From positions 23,343,187 to 23,407,186 of the forward strand of contig NC_092706.1 in the NCBI RefSeq assembly GCF_964275005.1: a DNA stretch of 64,000 nt, read 5' to 3'. Position 1 is the first letter of the stretch. Every line of letters begins with the position of its first letter. The notes under the pieces are model-generated. The model was not told the origin of the DNA and did no database searches. It saw only the letters and a list, made by a program, of their open reading frames with translations. The position numbers were made by a program, and so were the translations under genes. This document shows, one piece after another, positions 11,901-26,400 of this stretch. Source of the stretch: Diadema setosum. Its lineage: Eukaryota > Echinodermata > Echinoidea > Diadematoida > Diadematidae.

Positions 11901-14900
11901 TAAACTTTGAATTCCTCTTAAAATGGTGTGCTCTGTACTATTTCATAAGCGGTTTCTTGGTATCTCGCAAAAAGTTAAAAGCCCAATTCTTATCTCCACC
12001 AATACTTCACCATCCTTCTAACATATTTGTATTAAAAGATTAGTCTGGACGGGCCACGAGAGAAAAAAACAAGTTTACATGTGTATATATATATATATTT
12101 TTTTTTATTTATTTATTTATTTATATAGGCCTACTATTATTATATGTGCATGTGTATTTGAAAATTCAGAGATAATAAGAATCCTCGATTTATTTCATGA
12201 ATGGGAAGATATGCATATGTGTTAAAACAAAGTATTAATGTACACAGTGTACTTAGCCTACAGCAAAGTTCATATTAATTTGGGGATCTTTGACATCTCC
12301 GAGAGTGAGATATGTCATGTCACCACCCACTGTGACGCTTACGTGCCATTCGATCACAATCATCTATACGTACACATTCATGGATACAATGTTGGTAGAA
12401 TCAGAAATAGACTCTTATATAATTGACGTCAGAGCTTAACACTTTCTTTTTTTCCTCTCATGGTCATTTGAAATTTGCTAAGTACGTGTAGTGGCCCGAA
12501 ATAATAGGAAACATAACAATCTATTTTGAATTTTAAGTACCCGTTCGGGTTGAAAAAAAAATGTATATGTATATATTGAAATATTTTGTGATCCGGCATC
12601 ATTTTGTAGTGGCCCTCGGGGGACCGGTTCACTTGGAATGTCGAGCCATTTCTATATACGGTTTCGGCTTCATATTGTTGTTCAATAATTTAGATTTCAA
12701 GTGTTATAAATCACTCCCTTTAAGTTTATATTGTAAGTATAACAAAGACATTCCACGGATTAGTATATTGTACATACACTGCATACTACATGTAGGTGCT
12801 TGACTATTATCAAGGATTTTGACCTATATGTTCACTAGTGGGATATTTAGATGAAGTACATTAACTTGAGAGACTGTGATCAGCTAAGAACTCTGATGAT
12901 TCAAAGTAGCATGGAATTAGGTCTGATATCGTACATTAGCACATGACTTACCAGCTTCGCACGTGGCATATGAAGTTAGGAAGGGAAGACGTGTTTCGAT
13001 TCTGAGTGCACCTGTATCGTAGACAGTGCTTTTCGAGTTTCCGTCATAGCCCAGCATGGAACAAGCAGCTCCAGCTTCTATAACTGTCCAGTCTCTACTG
13101 GAGCAAAGGTAACCAAAGTCTCGTCTTGAAGACCTCCTGTCTATGGTGGTCACAACAATTAGTCCGTAGTTTCTGCCTACTTTCTGGATTCGAATACCTG
13201 GCGAGTGTCAGAGATTAATCAGTGCAACCAATCCGTACATTTGATAAATCTGTCATTTGTGTATTCATGGATTTGCCTTTGATTCACAAGCATTCGGGAG
13301 GGCAGAGCTTACTGTTTCATCGTATCAGAATATCTATACAACAGATGTGATCTAGTGAGCTGTTCATTTTGTATGCCTTGCAGCATTTATTCCAACGTCA
13401 GGTTATTTGGGAAGAGCAATCCTTCAAGACCTTGAACTGTAAATAACCAGAATAGATTTGTTTTGTGTTATTTTATAATGTTTACATAAAAAAGTTATAA
13501 AAAGTTAATCTGGTTTAATTTGTGCTTCATTATTACTTCGTTTATATGCCAAGAGAACATTGACTCCAATCTTGCGTAACAAAAAAAGGCATTTGATTGA
13601 AATGTATTTTAGAATATTATCATGACCACTCGGTCTAGAAAATTTTGTCATCATCATCAATGTACTCTTATACGAAATATCCAAGCAGAATGAAGAAAAT
13701 AGAAGTAACAACCGTGGATAAAATCCTAGTGTCGAAAATCGTCGGTTTCTACGTAATGCAAATATTATATTGAACAATCAAATTCTAACTAAGTGCAGCT
13801 GTCATTAGTTATTAGAAATTGGAAGCAAATGTCTTTAGCCTGATTCTCGGACATTCTTCCTTTATTATGCAACGGCAGCAAGATCACAATGGAAATGGAA
13901 AGACACACTTAATGAGATCTAGCGTCGTAGTTCTGAGATGTTGCTACTTTATCAATGTATGTTATCTATGTAAACTTTACTGCGATATGCAGCTTTGATC
14001 ATGGTTCAATAGATAAAGGTTTTTCTTTAGAATAAAGCAACCTAGTTAAAAATGATTCCCATTCAGCTAATTTATGAAATGAATTGATCAGAGGTAACGT
14101 CAATGGAATGGACCAAAAGCTATCCAATCCCCGCAGTCACATACGCATTGGTTATGTCTCATAGCAGTTACAGACGTGAAGACTATTACAAATAGTTCAG
14201 TACGGTATGTATGATTATAATATTATGTGTATACATCCAGTGGAGCAAGATAATTGAAATGAAACATACCGCTGCATTTCTCCAGAAAATCAGGGCAGCA
14301 GTCTCCACACGTAACGCATTTGTTATTGCACTGACATTGTTTTTGACGATTATAATTTCCACACCTCCCCAAGCACGAGTCTTCATGTCCTCCACGCTTG
14401 AATGCATCTATGTTTGGAATACAACAAATCTGAATTAGTTGGAAATACAGAGTGAGAGAAACAATGTTATTGCTGTAAAAGTTTTCACATTGTCCCATAG
14501 AATGTATTGACTTGAACTGAACTGAAATGTACTCTTTATTTAGAATGTGCTGCTTAGCAGTACGCAAATGATTCAATTTCAATCCAATTCCATACAATTC
14601 AGTTCAAATTTTCTTTATTTCCATTAATGAATGAAAATGGCACATTAAACGACACATAACCACTTTATTACCCGAGGAGAGTCAATGCGATTGTATTCTA
14701 AAATTGCAGTTGTCGTTGCACTTAAATTGAGCAGCACTTGGAAAAAGCATCTGCTTGCCCGCGAGCTCGAGGCTTCGTGTCCTTCTCTATGAGTTGCTAT
14801 GTGGAATACGGCAAACGTGAATAAGATTGTATCCAAAACCTTCACATTCGTAAATGCACTCAGGCCCTACGTTGTGCGATACAATTTTAAATTCAATTCA

Positions 14901-17900
14901 ATTTCAATTAATTTCATACTTCTCATAATATATCAATATCACATGACAAATAATAGCACAAGTTCTTTTCCTTGTCAACAATGTAAAAATCAAATATATA
15001 TGATACTTACACAGTAATGATAATTGGTCGAAATCGAAATAGGGGTTGTACAAAGAGAAGTATGATGGGACCTACATGAAGCAAGTTTGTTTAGCTGTAA
15101 GCCAATAATCAGTGTTTGTGAAAGAGAAACGGAGAACGGATAGAAGTTCAGACCAGGTGATTTGATAGTACCAAATAAGGGAAGCGGGTTATGCCTACAT
15201 ATGATTTAAAAAGAAAAAAGAAGAAAGAAAACTTTAGTAAAATATCAATCATATAGTTGTGACAGAGCTATCATTTCTTTCACGGAGTTGGACATGGTTT
15301 ACATTATAAGGGCTATTTTAGTAAATGTATACACTAAAAACCGATCTCAAGGTCATGTTCAGTAAAACAAAACAAAAAAGTGACATGTACAGCCATAAGT
15401 CATTTGTTGTCTGCCGTCAAGCTATGGGTTGAACGTGAAAGAGAGGCAGAGGGAAGGAGAAAGAGAAGGAGACGCGTAATACATGTAGAGTGCGGAATTG
15501 CTAATGATTAATTCTGAGAGCGTGATGGCGAGGCCCTGATTGGGGACAATCTGCAGCGTGTTGATAAGTACACTGTATGTTTGATCGGACAATATCACAC
15601 CACAGTAGTATTGCAGAAGACATTGCAAATTATTCAGTGTCTGCAAGATTTACATTTATTAAAGATTCTTTGAGTTTGCTTTTGTAGGAATATAAAGACG
15701 AGCAGCTAGTTATTTCGGGGGGGGGGGGGCACGTAATTCCAGTATCAGGGGCCTGCATGAATTATCGTTGTTTTGTTTTTTTTATCGAAAATTGTTCGAG
15801 TACGTGGAAGGTGAAATGCGTCACTCTGGTGAGCAGGATAACTATGAATCAAATTATCATTCTTTTCTGAACAAAAAAGTGAAAACATCCGGTAAAAACA
15901 TACGATTATAATCTTCGCATCTAACTACAAGCGAGGCTTCACTTTCTTTCCTAGATGTATCCGTAGTTGGATTACGACCAGCATCATTATTGAAGCTTAA
16001 ATACAAGTTGTTACAAAAAACATTTCCCACTTTTGATCCTTAATAGTTCAAAGACTGTACATCAGACAACACTGACATTGATATGAGCAATAGCTGAATA
16101 GTGTACACTTTTGTTGGAGGCAACTTCAAAATGACAGAATAATTCAGTTTCATTGTATCAAGCATTAACTTTTCAGTTATGTCTCACATTTTGCTCTACT
16201 TTCAAACCCTCTGTACAAACCTTTAACTTTGCACAGAAGTCAATTGGTGTGTATGGGAGTGTGTAGTTGACACCCAGACAATGGTCCTGGACAATGGCCA
16301 GGATTTGAATGCTCTATCATCTATTCATGAGGAATTCCGCTATCACAGCTAGTCTTTATTCATTTTGAAATGTAGTGTATATAAGCACATGGAATTATGT
16401 GCCTACTTTTTTTTTTCATGTGCATGCATTTCACCCTTTGCTAGAACTCAGACAAGCAGTGCCCAGGGCAATCCATCATGAATTATTCATAGAGCATTCA
16501 TGTGCCTTGGAGCAGAGCTCTGAACAGGTGGTAGCCATGTCCATCGTTCAGGGTATTTGTAAGTACACACTCAAATAATACACATCATTAGTTTAACGTG
16601 TAAGTTCATGTTTTGTACAGAGGGTTAAAAATTGACCCAAATCCACAACCTCACTTTGAAATTAATGATGTACTTAATGAACCTGATAAAGGTTTTCATA
16701 TTCATATCACCTCCAACGAAATAGTACACTTTTCAGCTATTATTCATATCAATGACAGTTTTCTCTGATAGCAAATTTTCGAGTCATTAAGCATCAAAAG
16801 TGGGAAATGTTTTTTTTTTTGTAACACCTAGTATTTTCATTGACTTAATCAGGTACGTCCTTCCAGAATGTTTAGCAGACCATCTAGTGAGAATCTCTAT
16901 GGATACAGGAAGAGGTGAAAGAAAAGAGTGCTAAAAATAGTTACAGCGTTTCACACAAAGGGATTGTGGGGATGTACAGTACTAATTACTAGAGTATGTA
17001 GAGACATCATCAGCAACAGAGGGGCGCCCCCATGTGGCAGGCACCTCTCTGCTTGCTGTTCACAGGTGAGTTGATGAAAATGAGAACGTCGCAAATTATA
17101 CAAGAATTTCAGTGCTTACATGTTACGGTGCTGTATTATCATTATTGGTAATTGATATGAAGAGTTTTAAGGGCCAAACAGGCATATCATGTGGAGTGAG
17201 AGTGTTAGAATTTACATGAAGCCATTCTATTTGTTTCTGGTTGATGGTGGTTTTGTTCAGTGGCACTGAATGCACGGTATGTACGTACCTGTGTTAAGTC
17301 GGTCTACGGACGTATGTTGTGTGTACGGGCGTATGTAGTTAATTGCGGCTGCCGTAGTCTTGTGCGCACAATGTATTCGTAGTGCAGTAGTACAATGCAA
17401 GGGCTGCAGGCCTGCGTAGGTTTGTGTACGTGACCAATGACGGTATTGAACAGTGTATTATGTAGCGCTGTGTAACAGTCAGTATAGGGCGTTTAGCGTG
17501 ATCTGTGTACTCTGGTATTACATGGTGCTGTGTAGTATGGGGCGCCTATAATAGTGTGATAAGATGCTGAGTTGATGGTTTTTTGATGGAAGCTATTTAC
17601 CTATACTACATTTTGGTAATGCATCTAAGGTGGAAGAGTTTAGAGATAGAGTCAGAGATGTACAGTGTAGGTACAGTGTTGTGGGTTTATGATGTAATAC
17701 TACTGAGGTTGTAAGAGGGAATATTATTCCTTTTGCTTCCCCTAATAGAGTAAGATTCTGTATTGATAGGGACTAGGGTATTTTGTAAGTGTGTCGTCCA
17801 ACGGCGTAAATCCATACTGAGGAGTGGGGGGGATGGTCACCATCACCATGATTACAAGCCCATAACCGGACCGGCGCAGCCTTTTTTTTTTTTTTTTTTG

Positions 17901-20900
17901 GGGGGGGGGGGGTGGGGGGGGGTGGGGGGGGGGAGAAGCTTTGTGCCCCCCTCCCCCCCCCCCCACACACACACTTTACAGGGATCGGATGCCCCACTCT
18001 TTTGCATGAAATATAAAGTGGGAGAAAAGTGGCAGCAACAACATAAAGACTTTTTGTTCTTCTGGCTTTTTTTTTTTGCTTGTCAGACGACTTTCGGCGG
18101 AAAATTAGACCTTAAAAGTATGAAAACATTTTTTCTTGTTTTTTTGTTTTGTTTGTTTGGTTTTTTTTTTTTTTTTTTTTTTGGGGGGGGGGGAATATCT
18201 GTGAGAGGGAGCGGAACGACCGAACGGGGGAAGGGAGTGTATGGGGGGGGGGGGGTACCCCTCTCCCACACGAGGAAGATTTTGCATTTTCAGACCTGAA
18301 ATTCAGCGATCTGGTGCTCACTTGTGAAAATTTTGTTTTCTTTTCTTTAAAAAAAAAAACAATAAGAAAATGAAATATTCACAATATATTATTGAATGAC
18401 AAAATCGTGGTATTTCAGCTCTTGCTGTGCGACATCACTGTGAAGGCCTACTAAATAATGGGGCCTATCATCGGCGTAGACAGGATTTGATCTTAGGAGG
18501 AGCGGTTATGTGAGGGAACGAATCAAGCGAGGGGGGAGGGTATGGTAGGGGGGTTTCCCCCTCCTACGGTGAAATCTCTTTGCGTTGAAAATTTTGACAT
18601 TTTTCAGTCCCAAAACTGCCGTTTGTAGCTATATTCTTCGCTTTGGAAATTAAGGAAGCGAGCGAGCTTAAAAAAATGACATTTTACAGTCCCCAAACTG
18701 CCGTTTGTAGCTATATTTTTCGCTTTGGAAATTAAGGGGGGCGCACCTGCTCACAATCACTGGCAGCAACATCAGGAGAATGGCATAGCGATTAAATGCG
18801 AGCGAGCGGAGCGAGCGAGCATGAAAATTTTAACATTTTTTAGTCTAAAAACTGCCGTTTGTAGCTATACTTTTTCGCTTTTTCACTTTTTCCAGTCCCA
18901 AAAACTGTCGTTTGTGGCTGTATTTTTTCGCTTTGGAAATTAAGGGGTCGCACCGGGCAAAAACTGTTGGCAATTACTGGCAACAACATCAGGAGAATGG
19001 CATAATGATTAAATGCGAGCGAGCGAAGCGAGCGAGCTTCAAAATTTTGACATTTGACAGTCCAAAAACTGCCGTTTGTAGCTATATTTTTCGCTTTGGA
19101 AATTAAGGGGGCGCACCGGGCGAAAACTGCTGGCAATTACTGGCAGCAACATCAGGAGAATGGAATAATGATTAAACGCGAGCGAGCGAAGCGAGCGAGC
19201 TTCAAAATTTTGACATTTGACAGTCCAAAAACTGCCGTTTGTAGCTATATTTTTCGCTTTGGAAATTAAGGGGGCGCACCGGGCGAAAACTGCTGGCAAT
19301 TACTGGCAGCAACATCAGGAGAATGGAATAATGATTAAACGCGAGCGAGCGAAGCGAGCGAGCTTCAAGAAAATGACATTTTACAGTCCCCACCTGCCGT
19401 TTGTAGCTATATTTTTCGCTTTGGAAATTAAGGGGGGGCGCACCTGCACACAATCACTGGCAGCAACATCAGGAGAATGGCATAGCGATTAAATGCGAGC
19501 GAGTGGAGCGAGCGAGCATGAAAATTTTAACATTTTTTAGTCTAAAAACTGCCGTTTGTAGCTATACTTTTTCGCTTTGGAAATTAAGGGGGGCCGCATC
19601 AGGCGCAACTGCTGGCAATTACTGGCTGCAACATCAGGAGAATGGCATAGCAGTTAAATGCGAGCGAGCGGGGCGAGCGAGCTTGAAAATTTTGACACTT
19701 TACAGTCCAAAGACTGCCGTTTGTGGCTGTATTTTTTCGCTTTGGAAATTATGGGGGCACACCGGGCGCAACTGCCGGCAATCGGGCAGCAACATCAGAA
19801 TGGCATAACGATTAAATGCGAGCGAGCGAAGCGAGTGAGCTTGAAAATTTTGATATTTTACAGTCCCACATGTCCTTTGTGGCTGTACTAGTATTTTTTC
19901 GCAGCAACATTAGGAGAATGGCATAATGATTAAATGCGAGCGAGCGAAGCGAATGAGCTTGAAAATTTTGACATTTTCCAGTCCCAAAAACTGTCGTTTG
20001 TGGCTGTATTTTTTCGCTTTGGAAATTAAGGGGTCGCACCGGGCAAAAACTGTTGGCAATTACTGGCAACAACATCAGGAGAATGGCATAGCGGTTAAAT
20101 GCGAGCGAGCGAAGCGAGCGAGCTTCAAAAAATTGACATTTTACAGTCCCCAAACTGCCGTTTGTAGCTATATTTTTCACTTTGGAAATTAAGGGGGGCG
20201 CACCTGCTCACAATCACTGGCAGCAACATCAGGAGAATGGCATAGCGATTAAATGCGAGCGAGCTTGAAAATTTTGACATTTTACAGTCTAAAAACTGCC
20301 GTTTGTAGCTACACTTTTTCGCTTTGGAAATTTAGGGGGCACACCGAGTGCAACTGCCGGCAATTACTGGCAGCAACATCAGGGGAATGGCATAGCGGTT
20401 AAATGCGAGCGAGCGGAGCGAGCGAGCTTGAAAATTTTGACATTTTACAGTCCAAAGACTGCCGTTTGTGGCTGTATTTTTTCGCTTTGGAAATTAAGGG
20501 GGCACACCGGGCGCAACTGCCGGCAATTACTGGCAGCAACATCAGGAGAATGGCATACTGATTAAATGCTAGCGAGCGAAGCGAGTGAGCTTGAAAATTT
20601 TGACATTTTCCAGTCCTAAAAACTGTCGTTTGTAGCTATATTTTCGCTTTGGAAATTAAGGGGGGCGCACCGGGTGCACCTGCTGTCAATCACTGGCAGC
20701 AACATCAGGAGAATGGCATAGCGGTTAAATGCGAGCGAGCGGAGCGAGCGAGCTTTAAAATTTTATCATTTTACACTCCAAAAACTGCCGTTTGTAGCTA
20801 TATTTTTCGCTTTTGTTTGTCCCACTTTTATTTGAGAACCATCCCCCCCCCCCCATCGACGCCTCTATACATATTAGGTTGCTTTTGTTAAGTGAAAGAT

Positions 20901-23415
20901 CTGCTGCACACTCTTTGATGAATTAGGGAATATACGTCTATGTCAAAAGTGTACAAAGTTTATCCCTTATCCTGTATAGCGGACCTTTTGCATGTTCATG
21001 ATTGCAATACAACGATCTGGTGCATAGTTCTGGCGATATTTGGACAATTTTCCATTAAGAAAGTTCGAGATTTGTCCTCATCTCGGGAATTGCTTGGGGG
21101 ATAAATGATTTGTCTGTCTAAACACTTCCTTTGGGGCGGGGCAAATGCCCCTTTGCCCCCCCCCCCCCCCATAGATTCGACGTCCTTGATCTTCCCTTGG
21201 TATGCCCGTAGATGTATCCTGACTGAGTCATCGGTCACTGTCGTTTCTCAGGAATGATTCAGGAAATGGAGGGGATTCAATTATGGCGATAAAGTTGTTG
21301 TTATTGTTTGTTTGTATGTTTTCGTACATATTTTGCAGATGGTCCCCAGTTACTCTCGTCATAGCATGTTTACATGTAGACCTATACTATTTGACGTTGT
21401 CAACGCCTGAGCAATACCTTACAGTGTATGTCGATGTTACTTTCTTCGCGAGCGAGCGAAGCGAGCGAGCGCTTGAGAAAATTATACATTTTCCTACAAG
21501 ATAGAATACTGTTCAGCTCTGTTACCTGTCTGAAGGCCGGCGTACAAACGTCATGCAATATGCCAAAATTGATACAATCACATTTCTGCTTCCTCCATTT
21601 TTTTCCCCTCAAAATTCAGGGGGGGGGGGGGATGATTGTACAGGCCATCCCCCCTCCTCCATTTCAGGGGGGGATATATCCCCCCCCCCATCCCCCCCCC
21701 CCCCGGGATTTACGCCCATGGTGTCGTCTAGCAAGATATTTAAGAAGCTACCTGAGTATCGATCATAATAGTTTTGACATACACAATGGAGGAGTTAAGA
21801 ATACAGGTGTAGGCCTATTGCACTGCCGTTACCATCATTTAAGGTTTGTTATGCTGAGACATTGTGTAGATTTGCATTTGTTTTTCATAGTTGGTGTACC
21901 CTGTGATCTAAAGTTGTAAGATCCGCAGTAGTTGGGTATAATGTAATTTTTCAGCATTATTATACCCCCATCTTATCTTGCTGACATTCTAGATTTGATG
22001 TAGTGGGACCTATATGGATCAGATGTGTGATTGTAATTGTTTTGAGTAGGGATAGGTGATTTGACTGTGACGAAGTGATCTGTAGATGTTAGGAATGGTT
22101 GGTGGAAGAGAGGATTTATCCATATTATGATATCGCGTAACTTTTATCTAAGAGCAAATGTGATCTTATAGGAGTGTTAATAATGGATGCATTCAGGCTC
22201 TGGTAAACTGTTCAGCTATTCAAATCATTGAAGACAGAACTGCTGTCTCATTTGTTTTTATTATCATTCAAACAATAGCATAGTTTGAGTCAGATCTTCG
22301 CTGGACTCTAAAACAAAACAGGTATTATTCTTTTCACAAATAATGGTGAATAAGATATGTATTGTATATGTATATGCAAGGACTGGTAGTCACACATGTA
22401 AAAAGCCTTTATCGTACTATATGGGGTCTGACATTACACTAACAGAGTGGACATGACACTGGCTGCTTATCATGAAGTGTGGAGAGTATGATTTTATTCC
22501 ATAGAGTGAGCCCTTTATGTGAATAGACATCACAGTGTTGTAACATACAAGTCTCAAAAAGCAGATATTGTTTCAACACATTTACATTGTATTAAATGGT
22601 TCAACAACATTTGTACCCAGCCATTTACAGTCGGTTTAATGTATTATAAATGGTTTTTAACAGTCATGATAAGTGAAATAATACAGAGAGAGAGAGTTAT
22701 GTCATATACAGCTGATTATATGGCAGATGCTTTCATTAGTTATAAGATTAGGCTATTGTTGATACTCCATTGTGGATTTATATAGCTATAGAGACAATAA
22801 CTCACTTGGTATCTGTGTGTTATAATGAATGAGTTGTTTTGGTGTTAAACATGTGCGGACTTGATGTTGTGCACATACGTGTTTCAAGGGTTCTCCTTAA
22901 GTCAGGAGCTGTAATTGTGTAGTGACTATCTTATGAGTCAATAAAAATGACCTCTCTGCTTGCTGTTCACAGGACTCCTGTCGAGTGTTTGTCTTTATTG
23001 ACTGCACGACCTCCCACCCGAACCCACGTGCCGAATAACCATCTCCATCATAGACACACATACACACCCTCACCGTCTTCACATCATCTCGCCCTTAACC
23101 ATATCTCTCTCTCATCCGCGCCCATTCGGCCCAACCCCTACAGGATTTTTTCATAAAAGCGTTTTCTTTTCCTGATGAAAATCAGAATATCATTCCATGA
23201 CCGATGTCAGTACATGAGCGGAGGAAATCGGAGTAGATCTATTCCAATCCTTCACACTCGTCCTTGCACTTACCTTGTGCTATATTATTTGAATTTTCAC
23301 ATCCCTGTCCGCCCGATTCGTCACTTGGTCGTCTTTCCCTGGATGTATTGGCCTCTGGAATGCAACATCAATCTTAATTAGTTCAACATTTTTACAAAGA
23401 CACATTCATTTACAT

Positions 23416-23451
<36 letters not shown>

Positions 23452-26355
23452 CCCAAAGTAAAAAAAAAAAATAACTGTCATGAGTAAAGTTGTAACGGAA
23501 AAGGTAGAAATGTCGCTATGTTGAATGCCTCCGCCACATCGCATGGTTCTCCCAATATGTATGCAGTGCATTCTGACAATGAGACAACAGTTTTACGTGA
23601 TTGGCAAAAACAAAATAATAAGTTAGACATTAAGTTTGAAAAATTGGCGCAACCACAAATGTGTTGAATTTTTACATTCCTTTAACCAGGTTTTGTTTGA
23701 ATTGCTAAATTGTTTCAGAGAACAAGTATTCGGGAGTTTAAGCTTTTTCACTCGACCCTTGACCCTTAAATATAGGGTCAAATTTCCACCAGAATGATTT
23801 TTGTTATCAAAATATGGGAAGAAATGGTACTATTTTAACATTTCCACTTGACCTTTGACCCCATGACACAAATCTCACCCTAAAAAATCATTGTTCACTT
23901 AAGCATGTACAGTTTATACGGGTGGTCCTTGTCTGATTAGGCCTTTTTTTTTATTTTTTTTTTTTATTTAGCAATATCCAAGGTATGGCGAAATGACGTA
24001 ATAAGGGACATTTCATCATTTTTACTTCAGCTTTGCTTTTTGACCTTTGACCATTGACCAAAACTTACATATGTGTCAAGAAAGTGTTCTCAGACATCGC
24101 GTATTATATAATAGGGCTTATTGGAGAAATAGTGAAATTTTATGAATTTGACCTTGACTTTTGACCTTTGACCATTGACCTTGAACGTGTGCACCCTGCG
24201 ATAGTCACAACTTTGTCCATTTGCACATATGCTGGGTTTTATTTGGATACCTCCAACATTTCTTACGTTAAGCTGTCCACAAAATTAATAACCAACGGCA
24301 GGAATGACGGACGAGAGGAGGGACGGAAAGACAGACAACACGAAAACAAAATGCCTTCTTCGAACCTACGTGGCAGATCGAGGCATGAAATAATATTGTC
24401 AGAGGTGAAAATTGTCACGGGTAAAACATCACGGGTAAAAATGTCACGTATTTTCACTATTAGTATGATTTTTATGTAGTAATGACAGGGGTTAAAAAAC
24501 AGGGGAAAAAGTCTGGGAAAATGTCAGGGATCAAAGTGTCAATCTGTGCATAAAATTAACTGTATAACTGTATAACTTCACTCCACTCATGGTACTGCGT
24601 AATAGGCTAATTGCATTATACAACGGCACAATGATGAAATTCAGGTGTTTTTTTTAGAAGGAGTATTCAATCAATCAATCAATCATAGTTTATTTCCAAT
24701 CAACGAAAATCAAAACATAGTACAAAGTATACATGTCATTAAATATTGTTCAAACGTTTGCAAAAGATTCATGTAATATACGAGACAAATTTTAGAACAA
24801 CATAATGTACAATAATTAGGAGGAACACTGCGTCTGTTGAGAATGAGAAGGGCGTTAAGTGGTCTCGAACACTATGGGTTTAGTGGCAACTTAACGCCCT
24901 TATCATTCTCAACCGACGACTGTATAAATACCTCGTGGGCGAGCGGAAAATAAATTCGATCATGGAAAATAGTGATCCACTAAAAAGCAAAGCTTGTCGG
25001 ACGTGGATCGCTAGATAAATAATGAGTAAATGATAAACTATTCTATAACAATATACATGTAGTTATTTTGAAATACACAGGTCGGAAAAAAATAATCTAG
25101 AATACCAATGCTAGTGCCCGGACACTGTTCACTGAACCACGTGTACCGGGAAAATATGACAAGGACAATACATTCGTACACACATTCAATTACCCACACG
25201 CATATACACTGTAAAACGCGAGACAGTACCGAGAGGAGAGAAGACGGTAACAATATAAGTCTATACGAAGAACAAAAGACAGGAAAGGAAGAGGAGAGAA
25301 GAAAGAAGAGCGGTCTGCACACAGGACACGCTGATTCTGACATTCTGACATTCTGATTCGTGTTCGTCGTATGGTTGGATCTCTTTTTTTAATCGCTATT
25401 TCGAAGGGTCGATACTTAGAAAAATGAAAGATGAAATTGCGAAGAACAATTTTTGCTACCCGGAGGTCCCGCAGATGACCCGCACATGACAGTATCTAGC
25501 AGGTATCTCATCCGTAGTTACACGGAGTTGCGCACGCAAGTCCTCTTTACCCGCAGCCAAGTTTTGGCCCTGCATATCTTTCAGGGCAAGATACGCGGGC
25601 TTGATGAGTGTGGAGATTTTCCAGCATGCCGGCCAATTTCTGAGGGCGGACAAGGATTTGGGTGAGTTTTGCATGTGTCTTACTTGCTGGACACGTTCTA
25701 CTTAAGTTCTACTTAAGGATATTGTGTGTGACCTGCGTGTCAGGCGCGTGGGGGCTGACAACTCAGGTAAGGCATTCCTCTGAGGGAATAGCAGAAGTCC
25801 AACAGAATGTCATTATATTGGCGACTTCGTTCCGGGTGAGTCGCGGGGGTTTGCCCGCAGAGGTACACGCAGAACACCAGTAGGTGGCCCTTGCGGCAGC
25901 ACCTCGCAAGCAACTCCCAAGCAGGTACTTCGCAGCTGTAACGCAGGTACTTTGCAGTCCCCGAATCTCGCTCGTAGCTGAAAATGGATCTGTTTCAAAG
26001 CTCTCACGCATGCAGGTCACATAGGAATACATGCAAATACCAGGTAAATAGCACGCTTCTAACATGGTAAGACGCAAGTACGGAACTCGCCAACATCCTT
26101 GTCCGCCCGCAGAAAATTCTCCTGCGTGCTGGAAAATCCCTGCTCCAAACAAGCCCGCGTAGCTTACCCGGAAAGTTGTGACACGGCCTTCACGAACCTC
26201 AAGGTATAGTGATCTTGGCCCTGTTTTATGAAGAGTTAAAAATTGATTATGAAGTTGATTTCTATCATAAGTCTATGGCAGCCTGTGTGTTAAGGAAATT
26301 TAAAATTTATTTTATCTTTTGATAAAACAGTGCCCTTGTGTGTTTCAGAATAACC

Positions 26356-26400
<45 letters not shown>

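Larger units (their letters stand above)
17043..22973 (+). mobile_element. Retroposon-like insertion flanked by 24-bp direct repeats
   Basis: Identical 24-bp sequences (acctctctgcttgctgttca plus cagg) lie at 17043-17066 and 22950-22973. The enclosed 5883 bp ends, just before the right copy, in gtcaataaaaatg, a polyadenylation-signal-like short tail. A long target duplication plus an A-rich end on one side is the mark of LINE-type target-primed insertion. Removing the later hAT-like element (17799-21720 with its duplication) leaves about 1.95 kb without open frames: either a LINE remnant, a long SINE-like unit or a retrocopy of a non-coding RNA. Confidence 0.6.

Noticed and set aside
17742..18373. 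Gly/Pro-rich ORFs on both strands
   Set aside because: They cross poly-G, poly-T and poly-C runs of the hAT-like element's left end.
18600..20891. Many overlapping 60-120 codon ORFs on both strands with repeated ERAKRAS / RSLRSLAFN peptides
   Set aside because: They are translations of the 163-bp tandem array; both strands are open because of its composition. The same applies at 55337-56262.
25456..26152. Overlapping ORFs of 60-130 codons on both strands
   Set aside because: They lie inside the GTGTCACA-type TIR element, are mirrored in its other copy (29969-31120) with broken frames, and show no domain.
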